Below are positions 35,586 through 45,257 of a DNA stretch of 64,000 nucleotides, one piece after another. Position 1 is the first letter of the stretch, and each line of letters begins with the position of its first letter. Both the position numbers and the translations under genes were made by a program. The DNA comes from Bacteroidales bacterium (GTDB lineage Bacteria; Bacteroidota; Bacteroidia; Bacteroidales; UBA932): NCBI GenBank assembly GCA_017399905.1, contig JAFQAR010000043.1, positions 124,001 through 188,000 of the forward strand. Reading direction: 5' to 3'. The notes beneath the pieces were generated by a model that made no database searches, was not told the DNA's origin, and saw nothing but the letters and a program-made list of their open reading frames with translations.

Positions 35586-36098
35586 ATGCAAGATAAATTA
35601 ATAGAGATAGTCACGTCAAAGGGAGATAAGTTAGTTGTCTCCCTTTGTTGTAATCATCCGTACATCACAAATGTCCTTCCGGAAGAGTATAAGTATCTAG
35701 ACATTGTGGAGATTTGTATTGATAGGAAAGATGGTGATACTCCTATTAATATTGACATGTTGGGGAATTTAGTGCAGATAATCATAAATGAATTAAATGA
35801 GCATCCTGAAGTTATTCTATACTATTTTTGCGACGTGAATGAGCGTATTCCTAATATGAGAGAATCTAGAAAAATTCTACCGCAGGAATATCGTAATCGT
35901 CTGTTTAAGTCTCTGTTTAACAGACATTATAGGCTATTGCCAGAACCGTGGAGGGATTTTGAGATTGAACTGATTGATCCAAATACTGGGATATCTTATT
36001 ATTTTCATTTTTTAGTTCGTGAGTCGCAGATGTCTGTTGTTGAATCATTATCTAAAGAGGTTGCAGATAATTTCTCCATAATAATGAATGGAAAATAA
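35586..36098 (+). CDS. Hypothetical protein, 170 residues
   Basis: Cytoplasmic protein, no signal peptide or membrane segment. Visible segments: LVVSLCCNHPYITNVLPEEYKYLDIVEICID, then LVQIIINELNEHPEVILYYFCDVNERIPNMRESRKILPQEYRNRLFKSLFNRH, and a C-terminal strand GISYYFHFLVRES. Many charged and Tyr/Phe residues, which gives a compact alpha/beta feel. It is the second gene of a two-gene operon with the 48-residue protein, in AT-rich DNA next to the SIR2-ATPase gene, so a defence or toxin-antitoxin role is possible. I do not recognise the family with confidence. Confidence 0.6.
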   Translation: MQDKLIEIVTSKGDKLVVSLCCNHPYITNVLPEEYKYLDIVEICIDRKDGDTPINIDMLGNLVQIIINELNEHPEVILYYFCDVNERIPNMRESRKILPQEYRNRLFKSLFNRHYRLLPEPWRDFEIELIDPNTGISYYFHFLVRESQMSVVESLSKEVADNFSIIMNGK

Positions 36099-36145
36099 TC
36101 TTGATAATAGATAGGACAACCATAGATATTACATAACTGATTTAT

Positions 36146-36176
36146 ATTGTCGAGTAACAAATTGTTGCTCGACAAT
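36146..36176 (+). terminator. Terminator of the unknown two-gene operon
   Basis: ATTGTCGAGTAAC and GTTGCTCGACAAT arms (one mismatch) followed by TTTCTT. Confidence 0.75.
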
Positions 36177-36201
36177 TTCTTGATTAAAAATAGAAAAATT
36201 C

Positions 36202-36233
36202 TTTGGGATTTAGGAAATTTCACTCTACCTTTG
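36202..36233 (+). promoter_or_regulatory. Promoter of the plus-strand lipoprotein operon
   Basis: TTTG (36202-36205), 20 nt, TACCTTTG (36226-36233). It lies just outside the inner inverted repeat. The first reading frame (36572) is 339 bp downstream, so the transcript has a long leader that contains the interspersed GTCATTGCGAGAAGCG repeat. Confidence 0.75.
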
Positions 36234-36250
36234 CAAATCAAAGTGGTCCG

Positions 36251-36645
36251 TTTAAACGGACAAATAAAGTGACAGAATTTTTCGTGGTTTTGAGCGAGGT
36301 TTGCGAATGAGGTTCGGGACTGGATTTCGGGGCCATGAAAAAGTGAGGGGAAGTATGCGCTGACACGGCCTTGAAAGGGGCTGGGTGTCGGTCGCTTTTG
36401 TAGGGTTTTGAGACGTCATCGCGAGAAGCGATCGACATTGCGATTAGCACGTCATTGCGAGAAGCGAAGCGACGTGGCCGATCGACGAAGTCGCTGAAGC
36501 GGATGCGGAAGAATCTCCGAGCGGACCACGAAATTGTGTGTGAAAAGAAACAATAAAAAATAGAAACTAAAATGAAGAAACAGATGAAAAGAACTGTTTA
36601 TGAAGCACCGGTCACCGAGCGCTTCCAGGTGGAGCTGGAAGGCTG
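36251..36645 (+). repeat. Inner inverted repeat, left copy (operon leader and micro-gene start)
   Basis: Two blocks match the reverse complement of 61487-62082. The first (36251-36475) runs from TTTAAACGGACAAATAAAGT through the GGAAGTATGCGCTGACACGG segment to the GTCATTGCGAGAAGCGAAGC element, with one ~25-bp indel. The second (36528-36645) covers CACGAAATTGTGTGTGAAAA and the first 24 codons of the micro-gene, almost without change. The DNA between the blocks differs. Confidence 0.9.
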
Positions 36646-36769
36646 TTTCTGTGCGTCTGTGGTTAAGGATCAATCAAGTACGACAGAGACAACCGGACAC
36701 GAAATGGGTGCTGAAATAGATGCTGACGATAAGGGTTGGAATGATGATAACAATAACCCTTGGGGCTAA
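36572..36769 (+). CDS. EG-x-x-CAS micro-protein 1
   Basis: A 65-residue product. Positively charged start, then TVYEAPVTERFQVELEG, then CFCASVV and an acidic, Asn/Asp/Trp-rich end (DDKGWNDDNNNPWG). The first 24 residues are identical to those of the micro-protein at the start of the opposite operon (61346-61555). The tyrosine-x-x-P element and the EG-x-x-C-A-S core are shared with two more micro-genes of the island. No signal peptide. Short YExP-type proteins are common upstream of fimbrillin-like lipoprotein genes in Bacteroidota but have no known function. Its stop is 14 bp before the lipoprotein ATG, so translation is likely coupled. Confidence 0.75.
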   Translation: MKKQMKRTVYEAPVTERFQVELEGCFCASVVKDQSSTTETTGHEMGAEIDADDKGWNDDNNNPWG

Positions 36770-36783
36770 TGGAGGACATAGTT

Positions 36784-39390
36784 ATGAGAAAGAATTACAT
36801 ACATATTGCGCTTTCATGCGCCGCATTACTCACTCTTGCAAGTTGCGTAGAGGAAAATCTTGAGCCTGTTAAGCCTGCTCAGGTCGGAGATGAAATCATT
36901 TTCGGTGTTCGTGCTGGATTTGAAGACTCAGATCCTAAAACCAAAACTGAATATGGTGGCAAGGAGTCAGAATATGTTTATAATAATAAAACTTACGAAC
37001 GTATTAATTGGGTGGCTGGCGATATGGTGGAAATCTATTCACCTGACGCAGCAAACAATTCACAGTCTTTCCATTATACGGTAACTAAAACAAATCCTCC
37101 TACATCTGGTGATAATGGTGAGAATTCTTCATATGAAGGCCATCTCAAAGACTATGCATATCTTACCCGTTATGGAGATGCAGGAATTCAGTGGGGGGCA
37201 GCAGAAACTCATCGTTTTTATGCTATGTACCCTTCTTCTGTAATGTGGACAGCTAATCCTGATCCTGAAGTTACAGTTGGATCCGGAGTATATATGGATT
37301 ATGTAGATGATTCGCCAATCGTACACGGAATCATTCCTATCGTTCAAACACCAACAAAGCAGATATATGAGTCATCATCAGGTCATTGGGTCGTTCCGGC
37401 TGATATGAAGTATGCTTATATGGTAGCGAGAGGAGAAGCGACCAAAGCAGATGCATCTGTTGCTCTTACATTTGTTCCGATTGTTACCGCGGTTGAAATT
37501 GAGCTTATACTTGACAGCCCTGCAGATGCATATGAAACAGTTGATGCTGTTAATATTGATTATGTTCAGGTTATTGGAAACGGTATTGCAGGAGCTTTTA
37601 CCGCTGACCTTTCACAATGGGAAGGTACTGCTTATCCTGAATGTATAAATAGCCAAGATGGCTCAGACGTTATAACGATAGACGTGCGTGACGCTACCCA
37701 AAATTCACGAACAATTCCATCTGGAGGCTCGCTGACTTTTACAGTATTCGTGCGCCCAGGAGCGGATATAGATGATTTGAATGTCTCTTTCTTTGACGGA
37801 ACCCGTTTCATTGGTAAGGATTTAAAAGGTGCGGATATTACTAAGAACTTAAAAACCAGAATTGTTGATGTACGCTTACCAAAGAAGGTAACTGAACTTC
37901 CGGTTTATTCAGATAAGTGGATGGATAGAATCAGTGGTGATGTCGAAATGAAGGCCTTATCATTGCCTGGTACAGGAAATAGTTTTTCTTATGCATACTC
38001 AGGTTCAAATAGACAATATTATGCCACTCAAACACGGAATATGTATATAAAAACACAGTGGAATTTAGGTATCAGGGCTTTTGAGATAGTTTGTAATCGT
38101 CCAAGTTTTACTGATATTGAGAGTACAACTGCCACACTTGGGGATCAGGACGTCGAATGTAACAAGACTCCAGTCGGCGTGAAGGTAAAAGCCGCACTTG
38201 ATAGCATAATTGTTAATCTTCGTCCAAAAGGAACCAGTAAAGAGCAATGGTCCGAGACTGCTGCCGTCATATTAACTTACCAGCCTCATGATGAGGACAT
38301 AGCTAGAAATGCTCAGTATTTTGCCAGAGCTTTAGTTAACTTTTATGATGCAACATTACGTACTCCAGGATATGAAGATATATTTAAACTATATGAACCT
38401 GGAACTAATCTTGATGATGTTCGTGGTAGTATATTGTTAATCTGTCGTATCAATCAAAGACATGAAGGTGAGACATCAATAGAAGACTCGAGCAACAACA
38501 ACGGTAATACGGGTACAAATACTTCAATTGCTTGGGCCCAAGATAATTTCAGTGCGGCAATCAATATTATAGGAAATAGAAATATTCTACTTATTGATGG
38601 TTGTGGTACAGGTAAGGATAAATGGGGCTCTCGAGGCTACAAAGTAAAATCTGGCGAAAATATGTTGCCTGTGCTTGACATGGATTGCAAAGTAGATGAA
38701 GTGTCAACTGATGCAGTAACATATAGTTTTGTTGAACAATATATGGATAACACGACAGAGTGGTCCGATTACATTTCAGTGCCAGCACATGATGTGACGG
38801 GACTAACAAATCCTGGAAATATTAATTTCACATATAAGACTAATCAGGAAGGTTTTAATTGTTGGGTTCAGGAGTGGGCACGTGTTTCAAATGGTAGCAC
38901 TAATAGACCTGAATATTTCAGACGTTATACTTCTAGCGGAACGGTTTGGTATAATTCATATAATGAGAAGTTAGCCAATGCTGCTTACACTTTCCATAAA
39001 TCACTTAATGATGCTACTGCATCCATGGTTTATATCAATTGGCTTGGAGGTTACTTGGTAACCACGGGAGTATCTGGTAGCTATACAAGATACTGGAGTG
39101 AATCCGGCGCTTTTGGCGAATGGGGCGGTGACGGCGGTGACGTTCAAGGTCTCGCAAATAAACTCAATCCTAATTTCATGGAAGTTGTGGAAAATTCCGG
39201 TTGGGAGAATAAGACTGGCCCTGCAGGTATCGTAATGATTGACTATGTAGGAGCAACTCCAGGAGCGGAAGAATTACCAGGAACAATCCTGATGAATAAC
39301 TTCAGACATGATGCAGCAGCCGGTGGCGGAGTTATCATAACTCCGCCAGGTGGTTCAGGCGATGATTTAGACAACGAAATTGAAGAATAA
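36784..39390 (+). CDS. Lipoprotein: fimbrillin-like module + degenerate PI-PLC-like domain
   Basis: 868 residues from the ATG at 36784 (GGAGG 9 bp upstream; an earlier in-frame ATG lacks a signal peptide). Lipobox LASC followed by VEENLEP, an acidic surface-export type sequence. N-terminal module to about 375: KTKTEYGG ... INWVAGDMVEIYSPDA, the pattern of Mfa/fimbrillin-like lipoproteins. C-terminal part: DKWMDRISGDVEMKALSLPGTGNS ... NLGIRAFEIVCNRP ... RGSILLICRINQ, which follows the PI-PLC X order (PGTHDS ... GIRFxDIR ... GKIVLL). The catalytic His of the PGTHDS motif is Gly here, and the second His (usually Y-H-G) is not found, so phospholipase activity is doubtful. Surface binding is a possible role. 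Opens the plus-strand operon. Confidence 0.75.
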   Translation: MRKNYIHIALSCAALLTLASCVEENLEPVKPAQVGDEIIFGVRAGFEDSDPKTKTEYGGKESEYVYNNKTYERINWVAGDMVEIYSPDAANNSQSFHYTVTKTNPPTSGDNGENSSYEGHLKDYAYLTRYGDAGIQWGAAETHRFYAMYPSSVMWTANPDPEVTVGSGVYMDYVDDSPIVHGIIPIVQTPTKQIYESSSGHWVVPADMKYAYMVARGEATKADASVALTFVPIVTAVEIELILDSPADAYETVDAVNIDYVQVIGNGIAGAFTADLSQWEGTAYPECINSQDGSDVITIDVRDATQNSRTIPSGGSLTFTVFVRPGADIDDLNVSFFDGTRFIGKDLKGADITKNLKTRIVDVRLPKKVTELPVYSDKWMDRISGDVEMKALSLPGTGNSFSYAYSGSNRQYYATQTRNMYIKTQWNLGIRAFEIVCNRPSFTDIESTTATLGDQDVECNKTPVGVKVKAALDSIIVNLRPKGTSKEQWSETAAVILTYQPHDEDIARNAQYFARALVNFYDATLRTPGYEDIFKLYEPGTNLDDVRGSILLICRINQRHEGETSIEDSSNNNGNTGTNTSIAWAQDNFSAAINIIGNRNILLIDGCGTGKDKWGSRGYKVKSGENMLPVLDMDCKVDEVSTDAVTYSFVEQYMDNTTEWSDYISVPAHDVTGLTNPGNINFTYKTNQEGFNCWVQEWARVSNGSTNRPEYFRRYTSSGTVWYNSYNEKLANAAYTFHKSLNDATASMVYINWLGGYLVTTGVSGSYTRYWSESGAFGEWGGDGGDVQGLANKLNPNFMEVVENSGWENKTGPAGIVMIDYVGATPGAEELPGTILMNNFRHDAAAGGGVIITPPGGSGDDLDNEIEE

Positions 39391-39395
39391 CTAAA

Positions 39396-39425
39396 TGTGC
39401 TCAAGGACACACACCCTTGAGCACA
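39396..39425 (+). promoter_or_regulatory. Intergenic hairpin after the PI-PLC-like gene
   Basis: TGTGCTCAAGG-loop-CCTTGAGCACA, perfect 11-bp arms, no T-run. Probably a processing or stability element between the first lipoprotein and the CotH gene; weak termination is possible. Confidence 0.6.
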
Positions 39426-39451
39426 ATATGTTTAACTAAATACACACACTT

Positions 39452-42247
39452 ATGAGATTCAACCACAAATTTTCAGCATTGATTCTAGGATTCTTTGCTA
39501 TGGCTTCATGTATGAAGATCGAGACATTACAGGAGTCAGAATCTGAGCAGAATTTTGTTGCAGAAGTTGTCCCTGCAACAATAATCAATGAAGATGAAGT
39601 AAACACGAAAACCTACATTGACGAACACGAGAACTATTCGAGCGGAGTCGGAACAATGTGGAATGCAAAAGAGCAGATCGGTGTTTACAGTAACTATTCA
39701 AAAAATGTGAAATACACCAGTACGAACAAATCCGGTTCTGGAGATATCACATTCTCAGGCTTTTGCCTTGGCACACCAAATCACGCTTATTATCCTTACA
39801 GTACTACTAACAACAATGTCTCCTTGAAGTCTGTAAAGGGAAATGTTCCGTCAGAACAGACATTCAGCAATCTTGACATGAGGCTTACCGCTGATTACAG
39901 AGCTGGTGTTCTTGATTCAAAGACGTTGGTTACAGCGAAATTTACATTTACTAGGTTGATGACATACTGGAGATTCCTTGTAAATGTAACAGATACTCCA
40001 CTTGCGGGTACTAAAGTTGAATCCATCACCATTAAGGCCAACAATAACCGCAAATTAGCCGGTAACTTCAATATTAATCTTGAGACTCAGCAGATTACAT
40101 TGAAGGAATTCTCAGAAGGAGATGACTTCGTAACTCTTAAATGGGAAAATGAGCCACGACTTATGAGTGGGAATACGTATGCTGCCTATATGACTGTACT
40201 TCCAGTAGTACGCCCTGGTGATATTCTTACTTTTACAATAACTACTGACAGGTATATTGCAACATTTACGAAGACGATTAAGAATCAGCAGGTCGGAAAT
40301 TCAATCGTTAAGTATACAATTAATCTTGCATCTTCTGACAACCTTAAGATTACAGAGATTCCGCGTCCTGAACTTCCTGTCGATCCAGAGCCAGAAACCC
40401 CAGCCGTCGGCACACATCCGGTGCTGAAGAGCATGAAGTTTACTGTGGCTGACAATCCTGGAAAGATTCTGGGTCGCAAGCTTGAGGCAAGCAACTACAA
40501 GACTGTTTCAAAGACAAGGACTGAGGAGGTCTGCACTGTCGATACTACCAATCACACGATCAGCCTTTACCTCCCTTACCTTAACAACCGCAAGCTCGTT
40601 CCTGTGTTTGAGATTCCGGAAGGAACCCAGCTTTTCTATGAGGGCGGAGAGATCATCAGTGGTGAGACCGAGGTGGATTTCGCGACTTACAAGCAGGTTG
40701 CTGTCGTGAATGAGGTCGGTGACGGAGTCATCTATGACATAAACTTCACCAATACCGGCCTCCCTGTAGTGGTCGTGAACCAGAAGAGCGGCATCGTCAC
40801 TTCTGATAATGGAGACTACAAAGGTGGCAGCACGGCATGGTACAATGCTACCGGAACCGGCTGGCAGCCAAAGGAAAGTGATTGGTTGATGGTAGAAGGC
40901 GATGATAATTTCATGGTATATAATGCCGACGGAACATCTGCAATCACAGACAAGAACGGAGCGACTGTAAACGAGCCTCTTCTTGCTTCGACCCGCGTAC
41001 GCGGAAATGTGAGCCAGAAGATGCCTAAGAAGCCTTTCGCTGTGAAGCTTGACAAGAAGTCGGGAATCTTCATGAACGACTCTGACCAGTCAAACGACCT
41101 TCCTGCCCACAAGCGTTGGGTACTTCTCGCAAACTGGAGTGACCGTACGCTGATGCGTAACGCAATCGCCTTCGGAATTGCTGACATCTTCAAGCAGACA
41201 TTCCCGACTGACGGCATCGCATGGAATCCTTCAGGTCAGTTTGTGGAGCTCGTGTACAACGGTGTACACGTCGGCAACTACTATCTCTGCGAACATATTA
41301 AGATCGACGGCAACCGTCTTGACATCGCTGATCCATACGACAAGGACGATGCATATTCAGGCAATCCTGCTGACTACGGTTACCTCCTTGAATCGGATGA
41401 TGGTTATGATGAAACTGTCAAGTTCATCACAAAGACATACATTCCGTTCCAGTTCAAGGATGACGCGGATGCCGGCGGAAAGATGCTCGCTTATGCAAAG
41501 GGTATCGTCAATGGAATTGACGACAATCTTTATGCTGGAAACTACAGTGAAGCATACAAGACAATGGACCTCACGTCATTTGTAGATTTCCTTCTAATTC
41601 AGGAACTTACGATGAATGGTGAACTTGCCCATCCAAAAAGTTGTCATTCTTATATTGAAGATGGAAAATTGTATGCAGGACCTGTCTGGGACTTCGACTG
41701 GCAGACATTCCCGAACATTGGTATCATCAATAGTTTGTATGACAATGCATATACAGGAGGCTCAAACTCTTACAAGTACGAGTATGCTAAATCTATGTTG
41801 GAAACAGGTACGCTCAAACATAGCGATTCTGAACCGACATCGGTAAACGAAGATGATAAATCTTATATGTGGTATCCGATGCTCGTCAAGGATGCAACAT
41901 TCAAGAATATGGCTGCTGAGCGTTGGAATATGGTAAAGGGAGCAATTTCAGCATATGCAGATACTCAAATTCCGGTTATGGCGGCAAAAATCAGGAAATC
42001 CGAAACAGAAAACTGGAGCATGTGGCCGTTAGAGTCAGGCAGCAGAGCCGGTCAGAACAGATGGAGCACATATGATGTCGGCGGCGGATTCAAAGGTGAT
42101 GAAGCTATGACGTTTGACAATGCCGTATCGACCCTCACAAACAATCTGAATACAAGAATCAATGGCATGAGCTACGTTACAAATAAATCTTGGCCTACTA
42201 TCAATGCTTCATCATCAGGCGGAGGCAGCAGCTGGTGGCCATGGTAA
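39452..42247 (+). CDS. CotH kinase-family lipoprotein A
   Basis: 931 residues. Lipobox MASC followed by MKIETLQESESEQ. Fimbrillin-like module to about 310 (NTKTYID ... GTMWNAKEQIGVYSNYSKNVKYTST, HAYYPYS). An Ig-like linker domain (MKFTVADNPGKILGRKLEA ... NTGLPVVVVNQKSG) leads to the CotH domain (about 480-900): STRVRGNVSQKMPKKPFAVKLDKKSG, HKRWVLLANWSDRTLMRN, VELVYNGVHVGNYYLCEHIKIDGNRLDI, and GPVWDFDW, which carries the metal-binding Asp. CotH proteins are atypical protein kinases known from spore coats, also found in Bacteroidota lipoproteins. Ends in a GGGSSWWPW tail. Confidence 0.9.
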   Translation: MRFNHKFSALILGFFAMASCMKIETLQESESEQNFVAEVVPATIINEDEVNTKTYIDEHENYSSGVGTMWNAKEQIGVYSNYSKNVKYTSTNKSGSGDITFSGFCLGTPNHAYYPYSTTNNNVSLKSVKGNVPSEQTFSNLDMRLTADYRAGVLDSKTLVTAKFTFTRLMTYWRFLVNVTDTPLAGTKVESITIKANNNRKLAGNFNINLETQQITLKEFSEGDDFVTLKWENEPRLMSGNTYAAYMTVLPVVRPGDILTFTITTDRYIATFTKTIKNQQVGNSIVKYTINLASSDNLKITEIPRPELPVDPEPETPAVGTHPVLKSMKFTVADNPGKILGRKLEASNYKTVSKTRTEEVCTVDTTNHTISLYLPYLNNRKLVPVFEIPEGTQLFYEGGEIISGETEVDFATYKQVAVVNEVGDGVIYDINFTNTGLPVVVVNQKSGIVTSDNGDYKGGSTAWYNATGTGWQPKESDWLMVEGDDNFMVYNADGTSAITDKNGATVNEPLLASTRVRGNVSQKMPKKPFAVKLDKKSGIFMNDSDQSNDLPAHKRWVLLANWSDRTLMRNAIAFGIADIFKQTFPTDGIAWNPSGQFVELVYNGVHVGNYYLCEHIKIDGNRLDIADPYDKDDAYSGNPADYGYLLESDDGYDETVKFITKTYIPFQFKDDADAGGKMLAYAKGIVNGIDDNLYAGNYSEAYKTMDLTSFVDFLLIQELTMNGELAHPKSCHSYIEDGKLYAGPVWDFDWQTFPNIGIINSLYDNAYTGGSNSYKYEYAKSMLETGTLKHSDSEPTSVNEDDKSYMWYPMLVKDATFKNMAAERWNMVKGAISAYADTQIPVMAAKIRKSETENWSMWPLESGSRAGQNRWSTYDVGGGFKGDEAMTFDNAVSTLTNNLNTRINGMSYVTNKSWPTINASSSGGGSSWWPW

Positions 42248-42271
42248 AAAGGTTAACCAAAATCATAATAT

Positions 42272-45022
42272 ATGATACTGAAATTTAGGAATATTCTCAC
42301 AGCAGCAGCCATCATAGCGATGGCTGCCGGCTGTACCCCTTCGACACCAGAGCCGGAGGAGACGGTATCTCAGAAGATTACGGCCAGCGTTGTCGATAAT
42401 GGCGGCGTGGCGGGCCAGTGGTCGACAAGCGACCAGATCGGTGTCTATACCGACAAGTCGGAGAAGAACGTGAAGTACACTAACACTGCGACCAAGAACG
42501 CCGCTTCAGCAAGCTTCAAGGCTTCGACCGAGGTGAAGGGCAATCCTCAGTATGCGTACTACCCTTACAGCAGCGCAAATTCGTCTAAGGCTGCAACAGG
42601 CCTTGCAGGCACCCTGCCTCAGGAGCAGGTGATGACCGCAGCAGGCGTATATCCATACGATTACCGCTATGGCGTGCAGACCGGCACCGATTCTGACGAG
42701 AACGCAGTCTTCGAGTTCCACAGCATGTTCGCGACCGTATGCATCAATGTGGATGCTGCCGGAACCGTACTTGCCGGACAGGCTCTTGAGAGCGTGAGCG
42801 TGAAGGTGAGCCGTCAGGGTACGGATGTCCCTGTTGCCGGTTCGTTCACATTCAGCGCGGCTGACGGTTCGTACACATACACCAGCGCAAGCGCATCAAG
42901 CAGCGTGACCGCTTCATGGGCAGCTGCAAAGACCCTTACAGGCGTGACAGCGTTCTATGCAACGATGTTCCCTACCTTGGAGGCCGGCGACGTGATGACG
43001 TTCGAGATGAACACCGAGGCCGGAAAGGCGACAGTCAATGTTACCGTATCAAAGTCCTTCGATCCTGAGGGATTCTATACATTCGAGGTGAAGGCCGCAG
43101 AGGGCGAGATCAGCGTTCCTGAGGTTCCTGCAGTCGCTCCTGAGCTTTTCAGCATGAAGTTCACCGTGGCCCAGAACCCTGGCAAGATCCTCGGACGCAA
43201 GCTCACATACAGCTCATCAGCAACGACTTACACCACAAGGAAAGAGGAGGTCTGCACCGTTGATGCGGACAAGCGCACAGTGAGCCTCTACCTCCCTTAC
43301 TTCAACAACCGCACTCTCGTGCCTGTATTCGAGATTTCCGAGGGCGCGACGATGACTGTCGGCGGCAATGTGGTCGTAAGCGGACAGACAGCTGTGGATT
43401 TCGCGGCAAACAAGGAAATCACCGTCACCAACAGCAAGGGCGAGACAGCTGTATATACCGTCAACTTCACCAACACCGGTCTTCCTGTAGTGGTCGTAAA
43501 CCAGCAGACAGGAGTGGTGACATCGGCAAGCGGCGACACCCAGAAGGGCAGCGCAGCATGGTACAAGGCGACAGGCGCGGCTTGGCAGCCGAAGGACAGC
43601 GACTGGCTGATGACCGAGGGCGTGGACAACTTCATGGTGTACAACGCCGATGGTACTTCTGCCGTGACCGACAAGGGCGGCGCGACCGTCAATGAGCCTC
43701 TGGATGCTTCGACCCGCGTACGCGGAAACGTGAGCCAGCAGATGCCTAAGAAGCCTTTCGCGGTGAAGCTTGACAAGAAGTCGGGCGTTCTCGGAATGGC
43801 CCCTCACAAGCGTTGGGTGCTCCTCGCAAACTGGAGCGACCGTACGCTGATGCGTAACGCGGTGGCATACGACATCGCCGAGATCTTCCGCAACACGTTC
43901 ACCGACGGCATCGCATGGAGCCCGTCAGGACAGTTCGTGGAGCTCGTTTACAACGGTGTGCATGTCGGAAACTACTACCTCTGCGAGCAGGTGAAGATCG
44001 ACGCAGGCCGTCTTGATATCGCGGATCCATACGACGTGGATGACGCATATTCAGGCAATCCTGCCGACTACGGCTACCTCCTCGAGTGCGACGACGCATA
44101 CGACGAGACCGTGAAGTTCATCACGAAGACATACATTCCGTTCATGTTCAAGGATGACGCTGACGCAGGCGGAAACATGCTCGCTTATGCAAAGGAGATC
44201 GTGAACGGCATCGACGACAATCTCTACAACGGCAAGTGGGCTGATGCTTTCGCGAAGATGGACATGGCTTCATTCGTGGATTTCCTTCTCATTCAGGAGC
44301 TTATGATGAACGGAGAGCTCGGTTATCCTAAGAGCGTATATACTTACATCGACGGCGGAAAGCTCTACGCTGGCCCTATCTGGGACTTCGACTGGCAGAC
44401 TATTCCGAACATTTCGGTGATCGAAAGCAACTACGACAATGCATACACCAACAACGGTGGCAAGGCATCATACAATTTCACATACACCAAGTCAATGCTC
44501 GCTACTGCGACATTCAACCGCAAGAGCAGCGCACCTACATCGGTGAACAATGACGACAAGTCGTTCATGTGGTATCCGATGCTCGTGAAGAACGCAGACT
44601 TCACGGCTATGGCTGCAGAGCGCTGGGATGCCGTGAAGGGCATGATCGGAGCATATGCGGACACTCAGATTCCTGCAATGGCAGCAAAGATCAAGAAGTC
44701 CGAGGCAGAGAACTGGAGCATGTGGAAGCTTGAGTCAGGCAGCAGCGCAGCCCGCAGCAGATACAATACATACGGTATCGGAGGCGGCTTCAAGGGTGAT
44801 GAGGCCATGACATTCGACAATGCTGTTTCGACTCTGTCGAAGAACCTCAACACACGTATCAGCGGCATGAGCTACGTTTCAAGCCAGACATGGCCAAGCG
44901 TAAGCGGTGTGCCTTCTTATAGCGGTTCATCGTCAGGCAGCGGTTCTGACAGCGGCTCAGGAAGTGGTTCCGGAAGCGGATCAGGCAGCGGCAACTGGTG
45001 GGGCAGCTGGTGGCCTTGGTAA
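42272..45022 (+). CDS. CotH kinase-family lipoprotein B
   Basis: 916 residues, 24 bp after CotH A. Lipobox AAGC then TPSTPEPEE. The N-terminal module (EETVSQKITASVVDNGG, SDQIGVYTDKSEKNVKYT, YRYGVQTGTDSDENA, GTDVPVAGSFTFSAADGSYTY) is closely similar to that of the endonuclease/phosphatase-fold lipoproteins at 48488 and 50249, not to that of its CotH neighbour A. The Ig-like linker and the CotH domain match A closely (AVKLDKKSGVLGMAPHKRWVLLANWSDRTLMRN, GPIWDFDW). The C-terminus has a long Ser-Gly linker (about 885-908) and ends NWWGSWWPW. Confidence 0.9.
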   Translation: MILKFRNILTAAAIIAMAAGCTPSTPEPEETVSQKITASVVDNGGVAGQWSTSDQIGVYTDKSEKNVKYTNTATKNAASASFKASTEVKGNPQYAYYPYSSANSSKAATGLAGTLPQEQVMTAAGVYPYDYRYGVQTGTDSDENAVFEFHSMFATVCINVDAAGTVLAGQALESVSVKVSRQGTDVPVAGSFTFSAADGSYTYTSASASSSVTASWAAAKTLTGVTAFYATMFPTLEAGDVMTFEMNTEAGKATVNVTVSKSFDPEGFYTFEVKAAEGEISVPEVPAVAPELFSMKFTVAQNPGKILGRKLTYSSSATTYTTRKEEVCTVDADKRTVSLYLPYFNNRTLVPVFEISEGATMTVGGNVVVSGQTAVDFAANKEITVTNSKGETAVYTVNFTNTGLPVVVVNQQTGVVTSASGDTQKGSAAWYKATGAAWQPKDSDWLMTEGVDNFMVYNADGTSAVTDKGGATVNEPLDASTRVRGNVSQQMPKKPFAVKLDKKSGVLGMAPHKRWVLLANWSDRTLMRNAVAYDIAEIFRNTFTDGIAWSPSGQFVELVYNGVHVGNYYLCEQVKIDAGRLDIADPYDVDDAYSGNPADYGYLLECDDAYDETVKFITKTYIPFMFKDDADAGGNMLAYAKEIVNGIDDNLYNGKWADAFAKMDMASFVDFLLIQELMMNGELGYPKSVYTYIDGGKLYAGPIWDFDWQTIPNISVIESNYDNAYTNNGGKASYNFTYTKSMLATATFNRKSSAPTSVNNDDKSFMWYPMLVKNADFTAMAAERWDAVKGMIGAYADTQIPAMAAKIKKSEAENWSMWKLESGSSAARSRYNTYGIGGGFKGDEAMTFDNAVSTLSKNLNTRISGMSYVSSQTWPSVSGVPSYSGSSSGSGSDSGSGSGSGSGSGSGNWWGSWWPW

Positions 45023-45035
45023 TATAATATATCCC

Positions 45036-45057
45036 CGGGTACACTTTTCCCGTTTTT
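45036..45057 (+). terminator. Weak hairpin with T-run
   Basis: CGGG-TACACTTTTC-CCG then TTTTT. Short stem; may only pause transcription before the next micro-gene. Confidence 0.4.
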
Positions 45058-45084
45058 GAATTGTGTTTAACTAACGAATATATA

Positions 45085-45228
45085 ATGAAAGTGAATTTTA
45101 TCAATGGAAAAGCAGCTGACGTGAGATATGAGTCACCTGCAGCAGAAGCGATCGTAATCGAATCGGAGGGCGTGCTCTGCGCGAGCGGCCAGAACGAGGA
45201 GTGGAACGAAGAGACCCTTGGACAGTAA
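45085..45228 (+). CDS. EG-x-x-CAS micro-protein 2
   Basis: A 47-residue product reading MKVNFINGKAADVRYESPAA, then EAIVIESEGVLCASGQ and an acidic end with Trp and Glu. It carries the YESP and EGVLCAS elements of the island's micro-proteins. It lies between CotH B and CotH C, 29 bp before the CotH C start. No signal peptide. The role is unknown; see the findings for the family. Confidence 0.7.
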   Translation: MKVNFINGKAADVRYESPAAEAIVIESEGVLCASGQNEEWNEETLGQ

Positions 45229-45257
45229 CGATGTGTAACCTTAAATGAATCAATGAA

